Made by a program: the position numbers and the translations under genes. A stretch of 47,628 nt of DNA. Source: a virus. The notes under the pieces were generated by a model. That model made no database searches and was not told where the DNA came from. It worked only from the letters and a program-made list of their open reading frames with translations. The stretch's first letter is position 1, and each line of letters starts with the position of its first letter. The DNA is taken from positions 1-47,628 of the IMG/VR virus record IMGVR_UViG_3300036831_000023. One strand, 5' to 3'. Below, piece after piece: positions 27,525 to 38,600 of this stretch.

Positions 27525-28814
27525 ATGCAGACTACCACCTCTGCTGATCAGATCCTCCAGAACTACTATCTGCCGGTCGTCCGGGAGATGGTGAACCAGC
27601 GTGCTATCCTGCTCTTCGGATACACGCCGGCGGAACTGGAGGCTGGCGCAGGAACGATGAACGCTGCCGGTGGCGAGACCATCGACTATCAGGGCATCTC
27701 CAAAGATGCTGAGATTGTCGAGTTCGCTGGTCGTCAGTGGGTTGTGGCCGTTCACACCGGTCGCAACGAATCCGGTACGGCACGTGCTGAAGGTGGCACG
27801 CTTCCGCCTCCGGGTCAGCAGTCCTGGAACGACCTCATCGACAAGATCCGTAAGCTGTACAAGCAGATTCAGCTCTCGGGTTACGCGATGGAGGTCACCG
27901 AGCGCTCTATTGGTGCATATCTGAGGCTCCTCGAGGGCGAGACCGTCGGTGCGGTCAATGACCTCCGTAAGGATATGAACCGCCAGGCGTTCGGAGATCA
28001 GTCGGGCATTCTGGCCAATATCACAGCGAAGGCAGCTAACACGATTACGGTGGACTCCCTGCAGTACGTTCGCGTGGGCATGTTCATCGACTTCGTGAAC
28101 TACTCGACGCTGGCTGTGGTCGGTACGCCGAATATCCAGATCACTGCGATCAACGCCGCTACTCGTGTTCTGACCTACTCTGGCGCTGACCAGAGCGGTA
28201 CGATCACAGCAGGTACGCACGTTCCGATGCTCAACGGCAACGCTGGTAATGAGATCAACGGTATCCAGAAGTTCACGCGATCCGATCTGTCTCAGAACTA
28301 CGCGCTGCACGGCATCGACTCGTCTGTTGCCGGTAACGAGTGGTGGAAGGCAAAGCAGCAGAACGGAAACAACTCTACGTTCGATGAGGACACGGGGCAG
28401 CTGCTCCTTGACCAAATCGGCGCGGAGGGCTGGGAGACTGAGCTGATCCTCACGACTCGCGGTATCCGCCGTCGGTACGTGAACACGCTCAAGGCCCAGA
28501 AGCGGTGGAACGATGCCAACGCTGGCACCATGCACGGTGGCTTCAAGTACATCGACTACAACGGGTTGCCGCTCATCTTCGATGACGACTGCCCGAAGCA
28601 GCTCATGTTCTTCCTCCGGCCGTCGGACCTGTTGTGGATTCAGCTCAACGGCAACGACTTCCGATGGATGAACCGTGACGGTGCAATTCTCCGTAAGGTC
28701 GAGACTACCGACCTCGATGCGTACAAGGCTACGCTCTACAAGTACGCAGACCTTGGTTGCATCCGTCGCAAAGTGCAGGGCGTCGTCTACAACCTCGCAG
28801 ACGACATCCCGTAA
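27525..28814 (+). CDS. Major capsid protein (HK97-fold likely)
   Basis: 429 residues, ATG at 27525 after GGGAGG. YLPVVREMVNQRAILLFGYT at the N-terminus, then FAGRQWVVAVHTGRNESGTA, RLLEGETVGAVNDLRKDMNR, GWETELILTTRGIRRRYVNT and GGFKYIDYNGLPLIFDDDCP fit the layout of phage major capsid proteins with HK97 fold (E-loop, spine helix, P domain). No protease gene is visible, so maturation cleavage is uncertain. Placed after scaffold and decoration genes. Confidence 0.88.
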   Translation: MQTTTSADQILQNYYLPVVREMVNQRAILLFGYTPAELEAGAGTMNAAGGETIDYQGISKDAEIVEFAGRQWVVAVHTGRNESGTARAEGGTLPPPGQQSWNDLIDKIRKLYKQIQLSGYAMEVTERSIGAYLRLLEGETVGAVNDLRKDMNRQAFGDQSGILANITAKAANTITVDSLQYVRVGMFIDFVNYSTLAVVGTPNIQITAINAATRVLTYSGADQSGTITAGTHVPMLNGNAGNEINGIQKFTRSDLSQNYALHGIDSSVAGNEWWKAKQQNGNNSTFDEDTGQLLLDQIGAEGWETELILTTRGIRRRYVNTLKAQKRWNDANAGTMHGGFKYIDYNGLPLIFDDDCPKQLMFFLRPSDLLWIQLNGNDFRWMNRDGAILRKVETTDLDAYKATLYKYADLGCIRRKVQGVVYNLADDIP

Positions 28815-28836
28815 CCCGCGCGAGATAAGGCGGACG

Positions 28837-29292
28837 ATGGCTAAGCTACACGCGATCCAAACTTTCTACGACCAGCGCCTTGGCCTGGTAACGTTAGAGG
28901 ACGACGTGCTATCCATCGTCCGCCAAGTCCGCGATCTCTATGGTGACCGAGTCTACATCCTAATGGATGAGACTAACGGTTACTACCACTTCGTGGAGAA
29001 AACTGACACGGAGGAGAAACTGATCTTCACCACCGACTGCCTCGACGCAAGATCTCTGGAGCGTTTGCGGCGCGCTGATTCCCACAGTCGGGGTTATGTC
29101 GATGCCTACGACGAGGTTGAGAAGGAGCAGGACGAATTGAACGCAGCGCACGAGAACTCCCTGCGAGAGCGAATTAGGGAACCCTTGGAGCGCTTGATTC
29201 ACACGAACAAACAAGACGGCCTCGAACCATTAATGCCTACTGTAATGCCAGTCTCTGGTGAGCGTAGAAAGGTGGGCCGTCCCAGTGCCTGA
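28837..29292 (+). CDS. Hypothetical protein following the capsid gene
   Basis: 151 residues from the ATG at 28837 (AAGGCGG upstream). A beta-rich start (GDRVYILMDETNGYYHFVEK) precedes a long charged helix (AYDEVEKEQDELNAAHENSL RERIRE, written in two parts) and a tail ending GRPSA. Could be a head completion or assembly factor. Not recognised. Confidence 0.62.
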   Translation: MAKLHAIQTFYDQRLGLVTLEDDVLSIVRQVRDLYGDRVYILMDETNGYYHFVEKTDTEEKLIFTTDCLDARSLERLRRADSHSRGYVDAYDEVEKEQDELNAAHENSLRERIREPLERLIHTNKQDGLEPLMPTVMPVSGERRKVGRPSA

Positions 29293-29953
29293 CGCGAACG
29301 GCAAACTTCAGCTTCAGGACTATGACACCGGCCTCACTGCTCGCGGCTTCGATGCCTTCCTGCAGTCAGATCGCTACCAGATGATTAATTTCGGATATCG
29401 CTACATCGCGCGTAAGTTTCCCTGGTCGTGGGAACAGACGAATCAGGTCTACGTCATCAACCCCGGGACGCCCTCTATCGCTGTCGGTGGCGGTGTACCT
29501 CTCACAGCCAAGAACGTCGAAGCTGTGGAGAACATAACTGACCCATATCGCCAACGTTTGACGCCTGAGCGCGAGGATCAATTCCGTCTCGTATGGTTGC
29601 CCCTCGACTTAACAGCGACGAAGAATCAGGCAGTTCCGTTCCGTTACTATGTCTGGGCAGGGCAGATCTATCTGTTACCACCGCCGCAGGTGACAATGAG
29701 CATCCAGGTCTGGTTTCGTAAGTTCCTACCTGACATGGTACTGCCGGCGGATATACCTGCGACACCGCAGATCATGGACGAGGTTATTCTCGATGCTGCT
29801 CTCGTTCGTTGCCATCGACGAGCGCATGAGATTGCCCTTGCCCAGGAGGCGCAGTCGCGCGTGGATGAGGCGCTTGGCGATATGCTTGCTGAGGACGTGT
29901 TTGTAGACGAAGAGAGGCAGGAGCGAGTGCTCCCTGATTCGCAATGGCTCTAG
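29285..29953 (+). CDS. Head-tail adaptor protein (T7 gp11/P22 gp4-like)
   Basis: 222 residues from the GTG at 29285 (AGGTGGG upstream), overlapping the previous gene by eight bases. SDRYQMINFGYRYIARKFPW, VPFRYYVWAGQIYLLPPPQV and QIMDEVILDAALVRCHRRAH follow the order of podovirus adaptor proteins: N-terminal helices, beta domain in the middle, C-terminal helix that plugs into the portal. It closes the head and joins it to the nozzle. Position after the capsid and before the large beta-rich tail protein supports this. Confidence 0.72.
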   Translation: MPDANGKLQLQDYDTGLTARGFDAFLQSDRYQMINFGYRYIARKFPWSWEQTNQVYVINPGTPSIAVGGGVPLTAKNVEAVENITDPYRQRLTPEREDQFRLVWLPLDLTATKNQAVPFRYYVWAGQIYLLPPPQVTMSIQVWFRKFLPDMVLPADIPATPQIMDEVILDAALVRCHRRAHEIALAQEAQSRVDEALGDMLAEDVFVDEERQERVLPDSQWL

Positions 29954-30201
29954 AACCGGGACAGATCGACATTGATCGTGTCCAGGTTACAGGCTGGATT
30001 AAGTCCTACCAGCGACTTAAGAATCCTAAGATAAACCTCGAGGGCTATATCAGAATGCAGGTGGATAAGTTGAACCTCCCCGATGCGATGGTGAATACCG
30101 ACGTTGAAGGCCGCGAGCATCTTCCTAACGAGGTGCACGTCGCCGACCTCATCATCGCTGACCTACCCTCCTATGGAGTGAAAATTGCCCCAGGTAGCTG
30201 A
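29944..30201 (+). CDS. Small probable tail connector protein
   Basis: 85 residues, ATG at 29944, overlapping both neighbours. Contains GWIKSYQRLKNPKINLEGYI and DLIIADLPSYGVKIAPGS. Between adaptor and nozzle; may be a minor completion protein. Not recognised. Confidence 0.58.
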   Translation: MALEPGQIDIDRVQVTGWIKSYQRLKNPKINLEGYIRMQVDKLNLPDAMVNTDVEGREHLPNEVHVADLIIADLPSYGVKIAPGS

Positions 30202-31750
30202 TCTCAAAGAACTCCGCGCCGCCACTGCTGGCTTTGGTGGGGGGGTCAATATCCGTGATGCTCCCGATCAGCTTGGGCCAGACGAGCTTCGTAAGGCAGA
30301 GAATGTGACTCTCGATCAGAAGGGTAGTCTTAGCAAGCGTCTTGGTTGTATGAACATGGGACCTATTGGTGTGAGTGGAGATCGTATTATCTCTAACTTC
30401 ACTTTCTACCGTCCCGGTACCACGCCACAGTTGATGGCGCATACGACAGCGGGTAAAATGTACTACACCAACGACCCGACTGCTAACCCCATCGTATGGA
30501 CTCAGATTGTAGCAGGTCTCTCTATGACAACGCCTGCCTCGTTTGAGGTCTACGCTAACAAATGCTTCTTCGCCGAAGGGACGGTCTATGCATCCTGGGA
30601 TGGAGCAGCTTACCTTACCTACGCTGGAGCGCCGTTGGGAACCTTCCTCAGGGTATGGAAGGATGCGATGTGGGTCTCTGGAGTTGCTGGTCTGCCCGAC
30701 CGGTTGTATGAAAGTACTGCGGGAGACGCGACAACGTTCCCCGCTGCGCAGTGGGTGGACATCCTCCACGGAGATGGGGACTTCGTGTCAGCTCTCTTTT
30801 CCGACGGCCTCTTCCTCGGCGTCGGCAAGAAACGTCGCACTCAGGTCGTCTACGATCCAGGACTATTGGCGAATCGTACTGCAGACTTTGAGAAGGGCGT
30901 GGAGAGCCACTTTGGCGTGGTGCACATGGAGGACAAACTCTACTATCTCTCGCGGCTCGGGGTCTGCTGGTGGCAGGGGGATGCGAGTGCGAGGCTGATC
31001 TCCTACAAGATCGATCCACTCTTCCGTGGTGAGCTCATTAACTTGGGTGCGCTCAGTAGTGTTTACGCCTACCAGTTGAATGATCGCTGTGGGTGGGCTA
31101 TCCCTGAGGCGGGATCGTCCATTCCCACGATAGTGATTGAATACTACCCACGTCTCGGTCCTATCTATCAGATTTCTGGTAACATCGGACCGGGTCCGTG
31201 GACATTCCAGCGTCTCCCAGCTACATGTTTTGCTACATACCGCTCAGGCGGTGTCGAACGTGTCCTCGGTGGTAATGCCAACGGCAACTCGATGCTGTGG
31301 GTGTACGGCTCTGTGGGCACTGATGATGGGCAACTTTTCACGAGCACCGTTGAGACTGGCGCATATAACCTGGGCGATCCCATCAACTGGAAATACCTCC
31401 GACGTGTCAAGCTCATCGGTCGTGGTAAGTTTTACTTCCAGCTTAAGCGGAACTTCCAGACTGCACTTTATAAGACTTACCTTATCGACCTTACTGGGTC
31501 ATCTGATAACTGGGGTACAAGTAACTGGAATGATCCAGGTAAGACATGGGGGCCAGATTCTTATCTCAAGGAGCTAATCCAGAACCTCGACGCGTTTGGG
31601 CGAGTCTTTACTATCGTCCTCACTGACAGTGAAACTACTACGGGGTTCTTGAACATCCCTGTCGGCAGTAAGAATACTGAGGTGCCAGCAGGTGAGTGGC
31701 AATTCTTGGAGTGTGTCATGGACGGCGATCAGCTAGGACTGAGGGGCTAA
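30185..31750 (+). CDS. Tail nozzle/stopper protein (T7 gp12/P22 gp10-like)
   Basis: 521 residues from a TTG at 30185 (GGAGTG 5 bases upstream). The N-terminus has the motif GFGGGVNIRDAPDQL followed by AENVTLDQKGSLSKRLGC, widespread in podovirus tail proteins, then repeated beta blades rich in Gly, Trp and Tyr (DGDFVSALFSDGLFLGVGKK; RRVKLIGRGKFYFQLKRNF) consistent with a beta-propeller nozzle. It holds DNA in the head and binds fibres. Strong call by motif and gene order. Confidence 0.82.
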   Translation: MPQVADLKELRAATAGFGGGVNIRDAPDQLGPDELRKAENVTLDQKGSLSKRLGCMNMGPIGVSGDRIISNFTFYRPGTTPQLMAHTTAGKMYYTNDPTANPIVWTQIVAGLSMTTPASFEVYANKCFFAEGTVYASWDGAAYLTYAGAPLGTFLRVWKDAMWVSGVAGLPDRLYESTAGDATTFPAAQWVDILHGDGDFVSALFSDGLFLGVGKKRRTQVVYDPGLLANRTADFEKGVESHFGVVHMEDKLYYLSRLGVCWWQGDASARLISYKIDPLFRGELINLGALSSVYAYQLNDRCGWAIPEAGSSIPTIVIEYYPRLGPIYQISGNIGPGPWTFQRLPATCFATYRSGGVERVLGGNANGNSMLWVYGSVGTDDGQLFTSTVETGAYNLGDPINWKYLRRVKLIGRGKFYFQLKRNFQTALYKTYLIDLTGSSDNWGTSNWNDPGKTWGPDSYLKELIQNLDAFGRVFTIVLTDSETTTGFLNIPVGSKNTEVPAGEWQFLECVMDGDQLGLRG

Positions 31751-31751
31751 C

Positions 31752-32600
31752 ATGGGTGCATACAACATCGTAAACCCGGCTGACCTCGTCTCTGGGCAGC
31801 CTGAGGACATTTCGCAGGTGCTCGCCAACTTCCAGGCAATCCAGGCGATTCTGAATGGTGGCATAGATAACTCCAACATCAATGCGGCAGCTGCCATCGC
31901 CTACTCCAAGCTCATGTTGGCGAACAGTATCCTCAACGCAGATATTTCACCCGCAGCAGCCATCGCTATCGCTAAACTTGCAGGTTATCCCGCCAATGGA
32001 GCAGTCTTCCTTGCAGGTGATGGCACGTGGAAGGCTGCATCTTCTATCACCTACCGCAGGACGATCGCTGTTACAGTGAACAATAGTGTGGCTGAGGTGG
32101 ACCTACTTGGCGGCGGGGTTACGGTGGCTGCCGGTGCGATTGGACCCTCGGGCGTTATTCGGCTCACAGCGTGGGGCGACCTGCTGAGCAATAATGGTAT
32201 CATCGGAGTCAATCAGTGGAAGTTGAAGCTTGGTGCGACGACCCTGATTGATACAGCCAATCCTGGTGCGAACTTCAGATATGGCGGGTCGGCAACGCGC
32301 TACCCTTGGCGATTGGTTGCAGAGATAATGAATCTCGGGGCAGCAAACTCGCAACTTGTTAGCTTCTTGCTCACATATCAATCTCCGCTCAACAATGTTA
32401 CATCTTTGGCGATGGCCACAGGAGAAGGCTATACAACTTCGGATAGTGTACCTACTCTGCCGGAAATCATCGCACAGGGCTTTAACACCGCAGCGGTAGA
32501 TACGACCGTGGCCGATGCTCTTGTCTTATCAGTGATACAGTCTGCCGCAAGTGTGAACCAGGAAACCAAATGCTACGGTGCACTCGTGGAGATCATCTAG
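31752..32600 (+). CDS. Tail fibre or spike protein
   Basis: 282 residues, ATG at 31752. Repeats of the type NINAAAAIAYSKLMLANSIL and ADISPAAAIAIAKLAG near residues 45-85 are typical of trimeric fibre shafts, followed by VFLAGDGTWKAAS, a common fibre junction, and a 170-residue C-terminal beta domain that may bind the receptor. Adjacent to the nozzle gene, which fits attachment to a short tail. Confidence 0.8.
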   Translation: MGAYNIVNPADLVSGQPEDISQVLANFQAIQAILNGGIDNSNINAAAAIAYSKLMLANSILNADISPAAAIAIAKLAGYPANGAVFLAGDGTWKAASSITYRRTIAVTVNNSVAEVDLLGGGVTVAAGAIGPSGVIRLTAWGDLLSNNGIIGVNQWKLKLGATTLIDTANPGANFRYGGSATRYPWRLVAEIMNLGAANSQLVSFLLTYQSPLNNVTSLAMATGEGYTTSDSVPTLPEIIAQGFNTAAVDTTVADALVLSVIQSAASVNQETKCYGALVEII

Positions 32601-32941
32601 TGGGTCAGACTACTTTTCCCTATCGTCCCAATAAGGGGTCTGATGCGGGTAGCATTGCCTGGACGGTCTGGCAGATGCTGCAATACTTTGCTAATAGCAT
32701 CTTCGACGTCTTCGTCAACAAGTTTATCCAGGGCACAGCTGTGGTCGCAGCGGGCACTACTAATGTAGTAGTGAATGTTGGCCTCAGTAGTGGTGCCTAC
32801 CAAGTTGAACTTTGTCCTCTTGCAGATCCAGGAAGTAGGTGGTGGGCAAGTGCAAAGACCGGCGCGAACTTCCAGATCAATCTTTCCGCTGCTGCTCCTG
32901 CTGGCGGCGTTCCTTTCGATTACTTCTGCAAGCTTCCCTAG
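32600..32941 (+). CDS. Small fibre-associated beta protein
   Basis: 113 residues from a GTG at 32600 overlapping the previous TAG. TVVAAGTTNVVVNVGLSS-type strands (TAVVAAGTTNVVVNVGLSSG) and AYQVELCPLADPGSRWWASA resemble the fibre-tip domains that follow fibre genes. Ends GGVPFDYFCKLP. Probably a separate receptor-binding or chaperone unit. Confidence 0.68.
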   Translation: MGQTTFPYRPNKGSDAGSIAWTVWQMLQYFANSIFDVFVNKFIQGTAVVAAGTTNVVVNVGLSSGAYQVELCPLADPGSRWWASAKTGANFQINLSAAAPAGGVPFDYFCKLP

Positions 32942-32951
32942 GAGGGTTAGT

Positions 32952-34058
32952 ATGAGTGCAGCCGCCCCGACTGTAGCAGAACTCAACGCTCAGGGTATTG
33001 GGCAGCTTGGCGCTGCGCCGCCTAACCCGCAGACGACGCCCGGCGGCCTCAATAACCCCAGCGTGAACACGCCTGGTGGTACTGATTATGTAGCGCAGGT
33101 GGATACGACTCCGATGTTCCAGCTTGCGCCGAGTCAGGTGCTGCCTACAAACATGACCTTCCCACAGGCGTACTCAGGGCCTGAGGCAGATGCCCAGTAT
33201 ATGGCCGATGAGGCTGCACTGCGATACAACATCGCGAAGCAGTACTCAGACCTACTTAACCAACTGGGGTACGTTGACCCACAAACTGGGGCGACGATCC
33301 AGGGGCAAATCGCACAGAAGTCGAACATCCAGGGTGCTCAGTACCAGCACGACCTCGCGCAGGAGGCGATTGACAACGACCGTACCATGCAGAACAACGG
33401 TACGATCTTCTCCGGCGTTCGTGGTACTGAGCTCGCAAAGCTTCAGTACCCCACAGAGAACCAACTTGGTGGGCTGCAGCTTGACACCGCCACGCAGATG
33501 CAGCAGGCCTACCAGAACGCGCAGGACCTCATCAATCAGTACTCGCTCCAGAACAACCAGCTCATCGGTCAGGCTGCGCAGCGATATCTCCAGAACATGC
33601 TGCAGCAGCAGTCGTTTGCAACACCGCCTAGTGGTGGTACATCAGGTGGTGGGACAGGTACTCCCTCTGGTCAGATTAGCAGCACACAAGGTGCTACTAG
33701 CGCATCCCCCATTCAGACGCCCCAGGCGATTATGACACCGCCTGCTTCTACACCAAATCTTCAGGCGATAGCTAATCAGGGATTTGCATCTGCTGGTGGT
33801 GGCGGTCCTGGTGAGAGTGCACCGATCACCTCAAGCGAGGGTCAAGCAGTTCCTATCGGTGGACTTGGTGTCAAACTTGCTGCGGAGGGAGCTGTTGTTA
33901 CGAAGCCCACTCTGACGGTAACAGGTGAGAATAATCGTCCTGAGGTGATTGTGCCCCTCGATAAGCTCAAGCCTCGCTCGCAGATTGCATTGCTGAGGCT
34001 TGCTGACGAGGCGGGTATCTACACTGAAACGGTGAAGAGGATGGCGAACATTGGCTGA
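32952..34058 (+). CDS. Probable internal virion (ejection) protein 1
   Basis: 368 residues from the ATG at 32952 with GGAGGG 5 bases upstream. Gln/Ala/Tyr-rich helical core (QMQQAYQNAQDLINQYSLQN; AAQRYLQNMLQQQS), Gly/Ser/Thr-rich linker and a folded C-terminus (PEVIVPLDKLKPRSQIALLR). The first of three large Gln/Ala-rich proteins in a row, the usual arrangement of ejection proteins in short-tailed phages. Function inferred from order and composition. Confidence 0.65.
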   Translation: MSAAAPTVAELNAQGIGQLGAAPPNPQTTPGGLNNPSVNTPGGTDYVAQVDTTPMFQLAPSQVLPTNMTFPQAYSGPEADAQYMADEAALRYNIAKQYSDLLNQLGYVDPQTGATIQGQIAQKSNIQGAQYQHDLAQEAIDNDRTMQNNGTIFSGVRGTELAKLQYPTENQLGGLQLDTATQMQQAYQNAQDLINQYSLQNNQLIGQAAQRYLQNMLQQQSFATPPSGGTSGGGTGTPSGQISSTQGATSASPIQTPQAIMTPPASTPNLQAIANQGFASAGGGGPGESAPITSSEGQAVPIGGLGVKLAAEGAVVTKPTLTVTGENNRPEVIVPLDKLKPRSQIALLRLADEAGIYTETVKRMANIG

Positions 34059-35607
34059 CGCTACAGCTACCGCTCCAGCAGTAACACCTGGCGCTACAGG
34101 TGCACCCGCGACAGCGCCAAACATCTTGGGTGTTGGCTCAGATGTCCTCACACCACAGACGACGGCTGATCTTGCAGCTACTGCGCAAGCGCAGGCGACA
34201 CAGCAAACGACTGCTGCTGAGGCGCCATATCAGAATCAGATCGACCTCTATCAGACGCAGGCAAAACAAGCCGCCGGCGACGTTTCCTCTGAGTACGCAA
34301 GTCTTCTGCCTCAGGTGCAGGCTGCTGCTACCTCTGTACAGGGTGCTAACGATCAGGCGCTCGCAGCTGAACAATCTATTTGGCAGAGCGCCGGCACACG
34401 TCTTAACCAGCTCGCTCAAAGTCAGGCATCTGAGGCGCAGCAGATGGCGCAGCAAATCGGAGGCCCTGTGGGTGGTACGGCATTGCTCACCGAGGGTTTG
34501 GAGCCGTACATGGCAGCATTTCCTAGCGCTGAGGCGGGTAGCTTGCTTAACGCGCTTGGCTTGTCGCAAGCGGGTGAGCAAATGGCTGAAACGTTCGCTG
34601 GGCGCGTGTTCCCCGCTATGCAGACGGAGGACGAGGCGAAAGCACGTAACTTCTACGACGACAAGATCAGCACTGCCCAGGACTCCATTAACAGTCTAGA
34701 GAGTCAGAAGGCGGGCTTGGTCAACGACAAGTATACTACTCTGCTGCAGAACGAGCGGCAGTTTGAGTTGGATCTCGCGACTAAGCAGGCGGACGCACTC
34801 AAGGCCCAGCGCGATTGGACTGTGGCGCAGCACACCCTGAAGAACGACGATACTCGTCTCGCCATCGAGGAGGGTAACTATCAGGACTCGCGCGCAAAAA
34901 CCGCTGCGGACATTACTCACATCTCTACTCAGGATCGTCTTGCCGCTGAACGACTTGGCATAACTGCTCAGCACTACACTGTGCTGGCGCAGCATTATCA
35001 GGAGACAACGGCAATTGCTCAGCAACGTGCAGACGTTCAGCAGCGCACTAACGCCATGTCGCTCTTGGACGCAGCGATGGGGTACAGCAAGGCGATTACG
35101 CTCACCCAGAAGCAGGTGCTGTCTGGGGCGCAACTTAACTCCGTACAACTGTCACTGATTCAGGGCAAGCGTGTTCCTGACGTGTGGTACGATGGCAAAA
35201 CTAAGCAGTGGTATCAGTACCAGCGCGTGACACAGACTCCCCAGGAATGGGCGCAGGCGGGTGGTCCTAATGGCGCTACACATATCACCGATCCGAATCA
35301 GCTTTACTCTATTCTTATCGGGGCGAACGTAAATAAGTCCCTCGCCGAAAGCCTCATTAAAGCACGCACTGGGCTTGGTGATTGGGCACCAGGTAAGCAG
35401 GTTAACTACGCTGCCCCAGATCTCGCACAGAAGAGTCTTGATGAGCTTCGCGGTATCGCTACGCAGCGCGGGTTGAAGAGCGCTACAGGCGTTAAGAATA
35501 AGCAGCGCCTGATGGACTTCATCATGGCACATAATCCCGCAGCAGCTACGGGCACTAATGCGGGTGGCGCTGGTCCTGGCAATATTCTGACGCCCCCGGG
35601 TGGCTAA
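34051..35607 (+). CDS. Probable internal virion (ejection) protein 2, SAP-like C-terminus
   Basis: 518 residues from a TTG at 34051 overlapping the previous gene. Ala/Gln-rich coiled coils fill residues 40-330 (QDSINSLESQKAGLVNDKYT; LAAERLGITAQHYTVLAQHY). The C-terminus has QKSLDELRGIATQRGLK followed by NKQRLMDFIMAH, a SAP or Rho-N-like helix pair that could bind DNA. Likely ejected with the genome or lining the portal channel. Start codon uncertain. Confidence 0.65.
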   Translation: MADATATAPAVTPGATGAPATAPNILGVGSDVLTPQTTADLAATAQAQATQQTTAAEAPYQNQIDLYQTQAKQAAGDVSSEYASLLPQVQAAATSVQGANDQALAAEQSIWQSAGTRLNQLAQSQASEAQQMAQQIGGPVGGTALLTEGLEPYMAAFPSAEAGSLLNALGLSQAGEQMAETFAGRVFPAMQTEDEAKARNFYDDKISTAQDSINSLESQKAGLVNDKYTTLLQNERQFELDLATKQADALKAQRDWTVAQHTLKNDDTRLAIEEGNYQDSRAKTAADITHISTQDRLAAERLGITAQHYTVLAQHYQETTAIAQQRADVQQRTNAMSLLDAAMGYSKAITLTQKQVLSGAQLNSVQLSLIQGKRVPDVWYDGKTKQWYQYQRVTQTPQEWAQAGGPNGATHITDPNQLYSILIGANVNKSLAESLIKARTGLGDWAPGKQVNYAAPDLAQKSLDELRGIATQRGLKSATGVKNKQRLMDFIMAHNPAAATGTNAGGAGPGNILTPPGG

Positions 35608-35610
35608 CAT

Positions 35611-38600
35611 ATGCCCCCGTTGGGCGCACCACCTCCAGGGCTAGGTATTGATCCTCAGAATCGTCTAAACCTCGGTCAGGGCGTCAAGGGCGGTCGTACC
35701 GCTCTGAGGCTTTCTAACGACCAGGACGAACGCGGGCTCCCACCGACCCCTCAGGGTCTCCCGCACATTCAATCTCCTAGCCCCCCTGCGCCTGCACCTC
35801 CGCTACTGCAATCCCCCATTACCGGCGCTATGCAGCCAGTTAGGGACACTGACAGAGCCGTCGCAAGTAATCAACCGTTGCAGGAACCGCTCCAGTACAA
35901 GGGTGAAGCTGTCCTTCGTCGCGGTTTGCCAACAATGCTTTCTTCGCTCGCGGACGAGCAGGCCTACAAGCCGATGAAGTCCATCGAGGTTAAAGCGATG
36001 AAGGCGATCCAGGATCCCCTCGGCAAGTACGATCCGAAGGATCAAACCACCACCAATCTCATTAACGATCCCACCCCACGTATGCAGCTGCGCATCCAGG
36101 CTGACCCCACTCTCACTGAGAATCAGCAGCGTCTGCAGCAGCACATTCAGCAGTACCCCGGTCAGAAACCAAACGTACTTACGATGGGTGTACCCAAAAT
36201 CGCACCCACACACGGTGAAGTTACACCCCCCAGACCTGTGGCGCCACTTGCTAATGCTATGCCGACGCCGGGTACTCCTGAGTATGCTGCGTGGGCAGCG
36301 TCGAGGCAGCCGGAGGTTGAACCTAGCAGTGGCGGTGGTGGGGGTACTCCCGCGCAGCAGGCTGAGGTCGCTAAGCAAAGGGCGGAACCTATAACTGCGC
36401 TATCACCTAAGGACCTTGCAGCAGCAAATGCATATGGTGTAGCGAACAAGAAATTCCTTGCTACACTGGATGCTAGTGTTAACCCCTTTAGCGGTTCATC
36501 GCCCCTCGTTCAGACTGGCAACGAATTGGTGGGTATTGGTCCTGGTCTATACCACATCGCGGGTGGATTGATTCATCATCCAGAGCGTGAGGTTAGTCAG
36601 GTGGGTGCAGCCCTTGAACACAGCTATGGTGAGACAATTCATCATCCACTACGCCAGCTCAACAGTGACCCTCTCGGTTTCATCACTAACGTTGCGTCGC
36701 CCTTCTTCGTCGGTGCTGGCGCTGCTGCTCGCGCTGGGGAGATCGGTACAACTACTGAGGCGCTGCGCGCAGGCGAAGTTAGTAGGCTTGCCGCTGCCGG
36801 TCGTATAGCAAAGATTCTACTGCGCCCACAGCCGGTTGAGCGGTCGATCAAGGGTCCTGCTGGTGAGCTTACGCCGCCTGCATACAAATCCGCCCTCGGT
36901 GGACTCCTACAGAAGCATGTGTTCGACCCCATCACTGAGCAGCGTATTAACGCCGCGCAAACTGCGCCCATTCAGAAAGCGGTGGAGGGTGTAGGCAAAG
37001 AGATCCATGTAGATGGGCTCGGCAATATGTTCACGCGCAGTGCTAAGTATGGGCGTGAGGTACGTCGTGAGCAGACACGCCTAGTGCAGCAGTATGCGGG
37101 TGCGGCTGCTGCCAAGGGTGCAGGCAAAGCTACTCAGGCGGTCGCAGAAGGACGCGCACACCTCCAACTGTGGCATGAATTGTGGGGCGCAGCGCCACCT
37201 CATGCTGAATCTTACGCGCTCGACCCAGAGCGATATGTAGGTATTAAGGCACCACCTGACGGGGCTGTGTCCTCGAAGGGGTATGCTACCGAATCGGGGG
37301 TCGCTAATCGCTACAAGGCGATGGTAGAAAATGATCCTGCTAAGATCGCTGCCAACCCCGACGCCTATCGCTTTGTACCTAAGGATGTATGGAAGAGCAT
37401 GCAGCCATACGCACCACCCACGGGTACTGCTGCGAAGGTCATCTCGGGGGTTAACAACGTCTCTCAGCTCGTGCGTCTCGGTCGCTTCCTTCATCCTGGT
37501 TATGCAGCATGGGCGGTGCAGAATGGAATTCTCCACGCATCTCAGGCAGGTATGTTCGCCTTCCGCAATGCCTGGCAGCTGCGTAATGAATATCCGCGGC
37601 TAGGCGCTACCGCACAGCAAGTGTTTGATCGCCTCGCGGGTACAGGTGTTGCACACGCCACAGAGGGTGAGGGGTCGGGTAAGCTTTTCACTGCTGGCCA
37701 GAAACTGGGTAAGTTCTGGCACAAGGTCGACGACAGCTACTGGCGAAAGATGTCGATGATCCATGAACTCAATCATGCGGGCTATCACACTGCTGAGGAT
37801 TGGACGAAGCTCATGCGTGAGAATCCTCAGCGATTCCGTACCATAGCTAACCGCTCGGGTAAGGAAGCTATCGAGTATGTGAATGAGATGACGCCAGCTG
37901 AGCGTCAGACGCTACAGAAGACGATGACTGCGTATGGCTGGACACGTGGTGCAACGTCGTGGTCTGGGCGTTTCGCATGGCAGCATCCAGTACAGGCACG
38001 TCTTGTTGCTGAGGCCGGACGCGAGGGCAAGAATCAGGTGGAGCAATTCTATGCCGGGCACAACGGTATGGCGCCCGATTGGCTCAGAGGCTACCTACCT
38101 CTCTCAGCGCATAATTCACCCTGGATGTTGTCGGGTATGACCGTCAACCCCTTCGGTACACCGGGTCAGCTACTCGGCGAGGCGGGGCTTACTCCTGGTA
38201 GCGCATCTAACTTCACAGCTGAGGAGGCGCCTGCACTGCAAGATCTATCTGAGGCTGTCACTGGCATGGATCGTTACGGCAAGGCTATCCCCGGCGGATT
38301 CGGTGGTCGTGTCGGCAAGGCGTTGTCGGACATGGTGGGTAGATTCGAACCCGCTGCGGCGTTCAAGTCTATCACTGGTGGTCGTACCTCAGGGACATTC
38401 CTCGGCGGTCCGAAGCAGGGGCTTGCTGATTATCTCGGCACGGGGCTTGTGCAGCTTAACAACGCCACTAAGACCGCCGCGCTCGGTGAGAAAGATTACG
38501 AGCAGGCGTTGAGTAAGCCTGACGAGATCACCTTCCGTATGCAGCATACATTGCAGCAACTGCCTTCGGAGTTTGCTCAGTACGCTGCCAAGGTGGGTAG

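Noticed and set aside
27510-28535. Leftward 341-residue frame under the capsid gene
   Set aside because: Antisense shadow of the major capsid gene; no ribosome site and no homology pattern.
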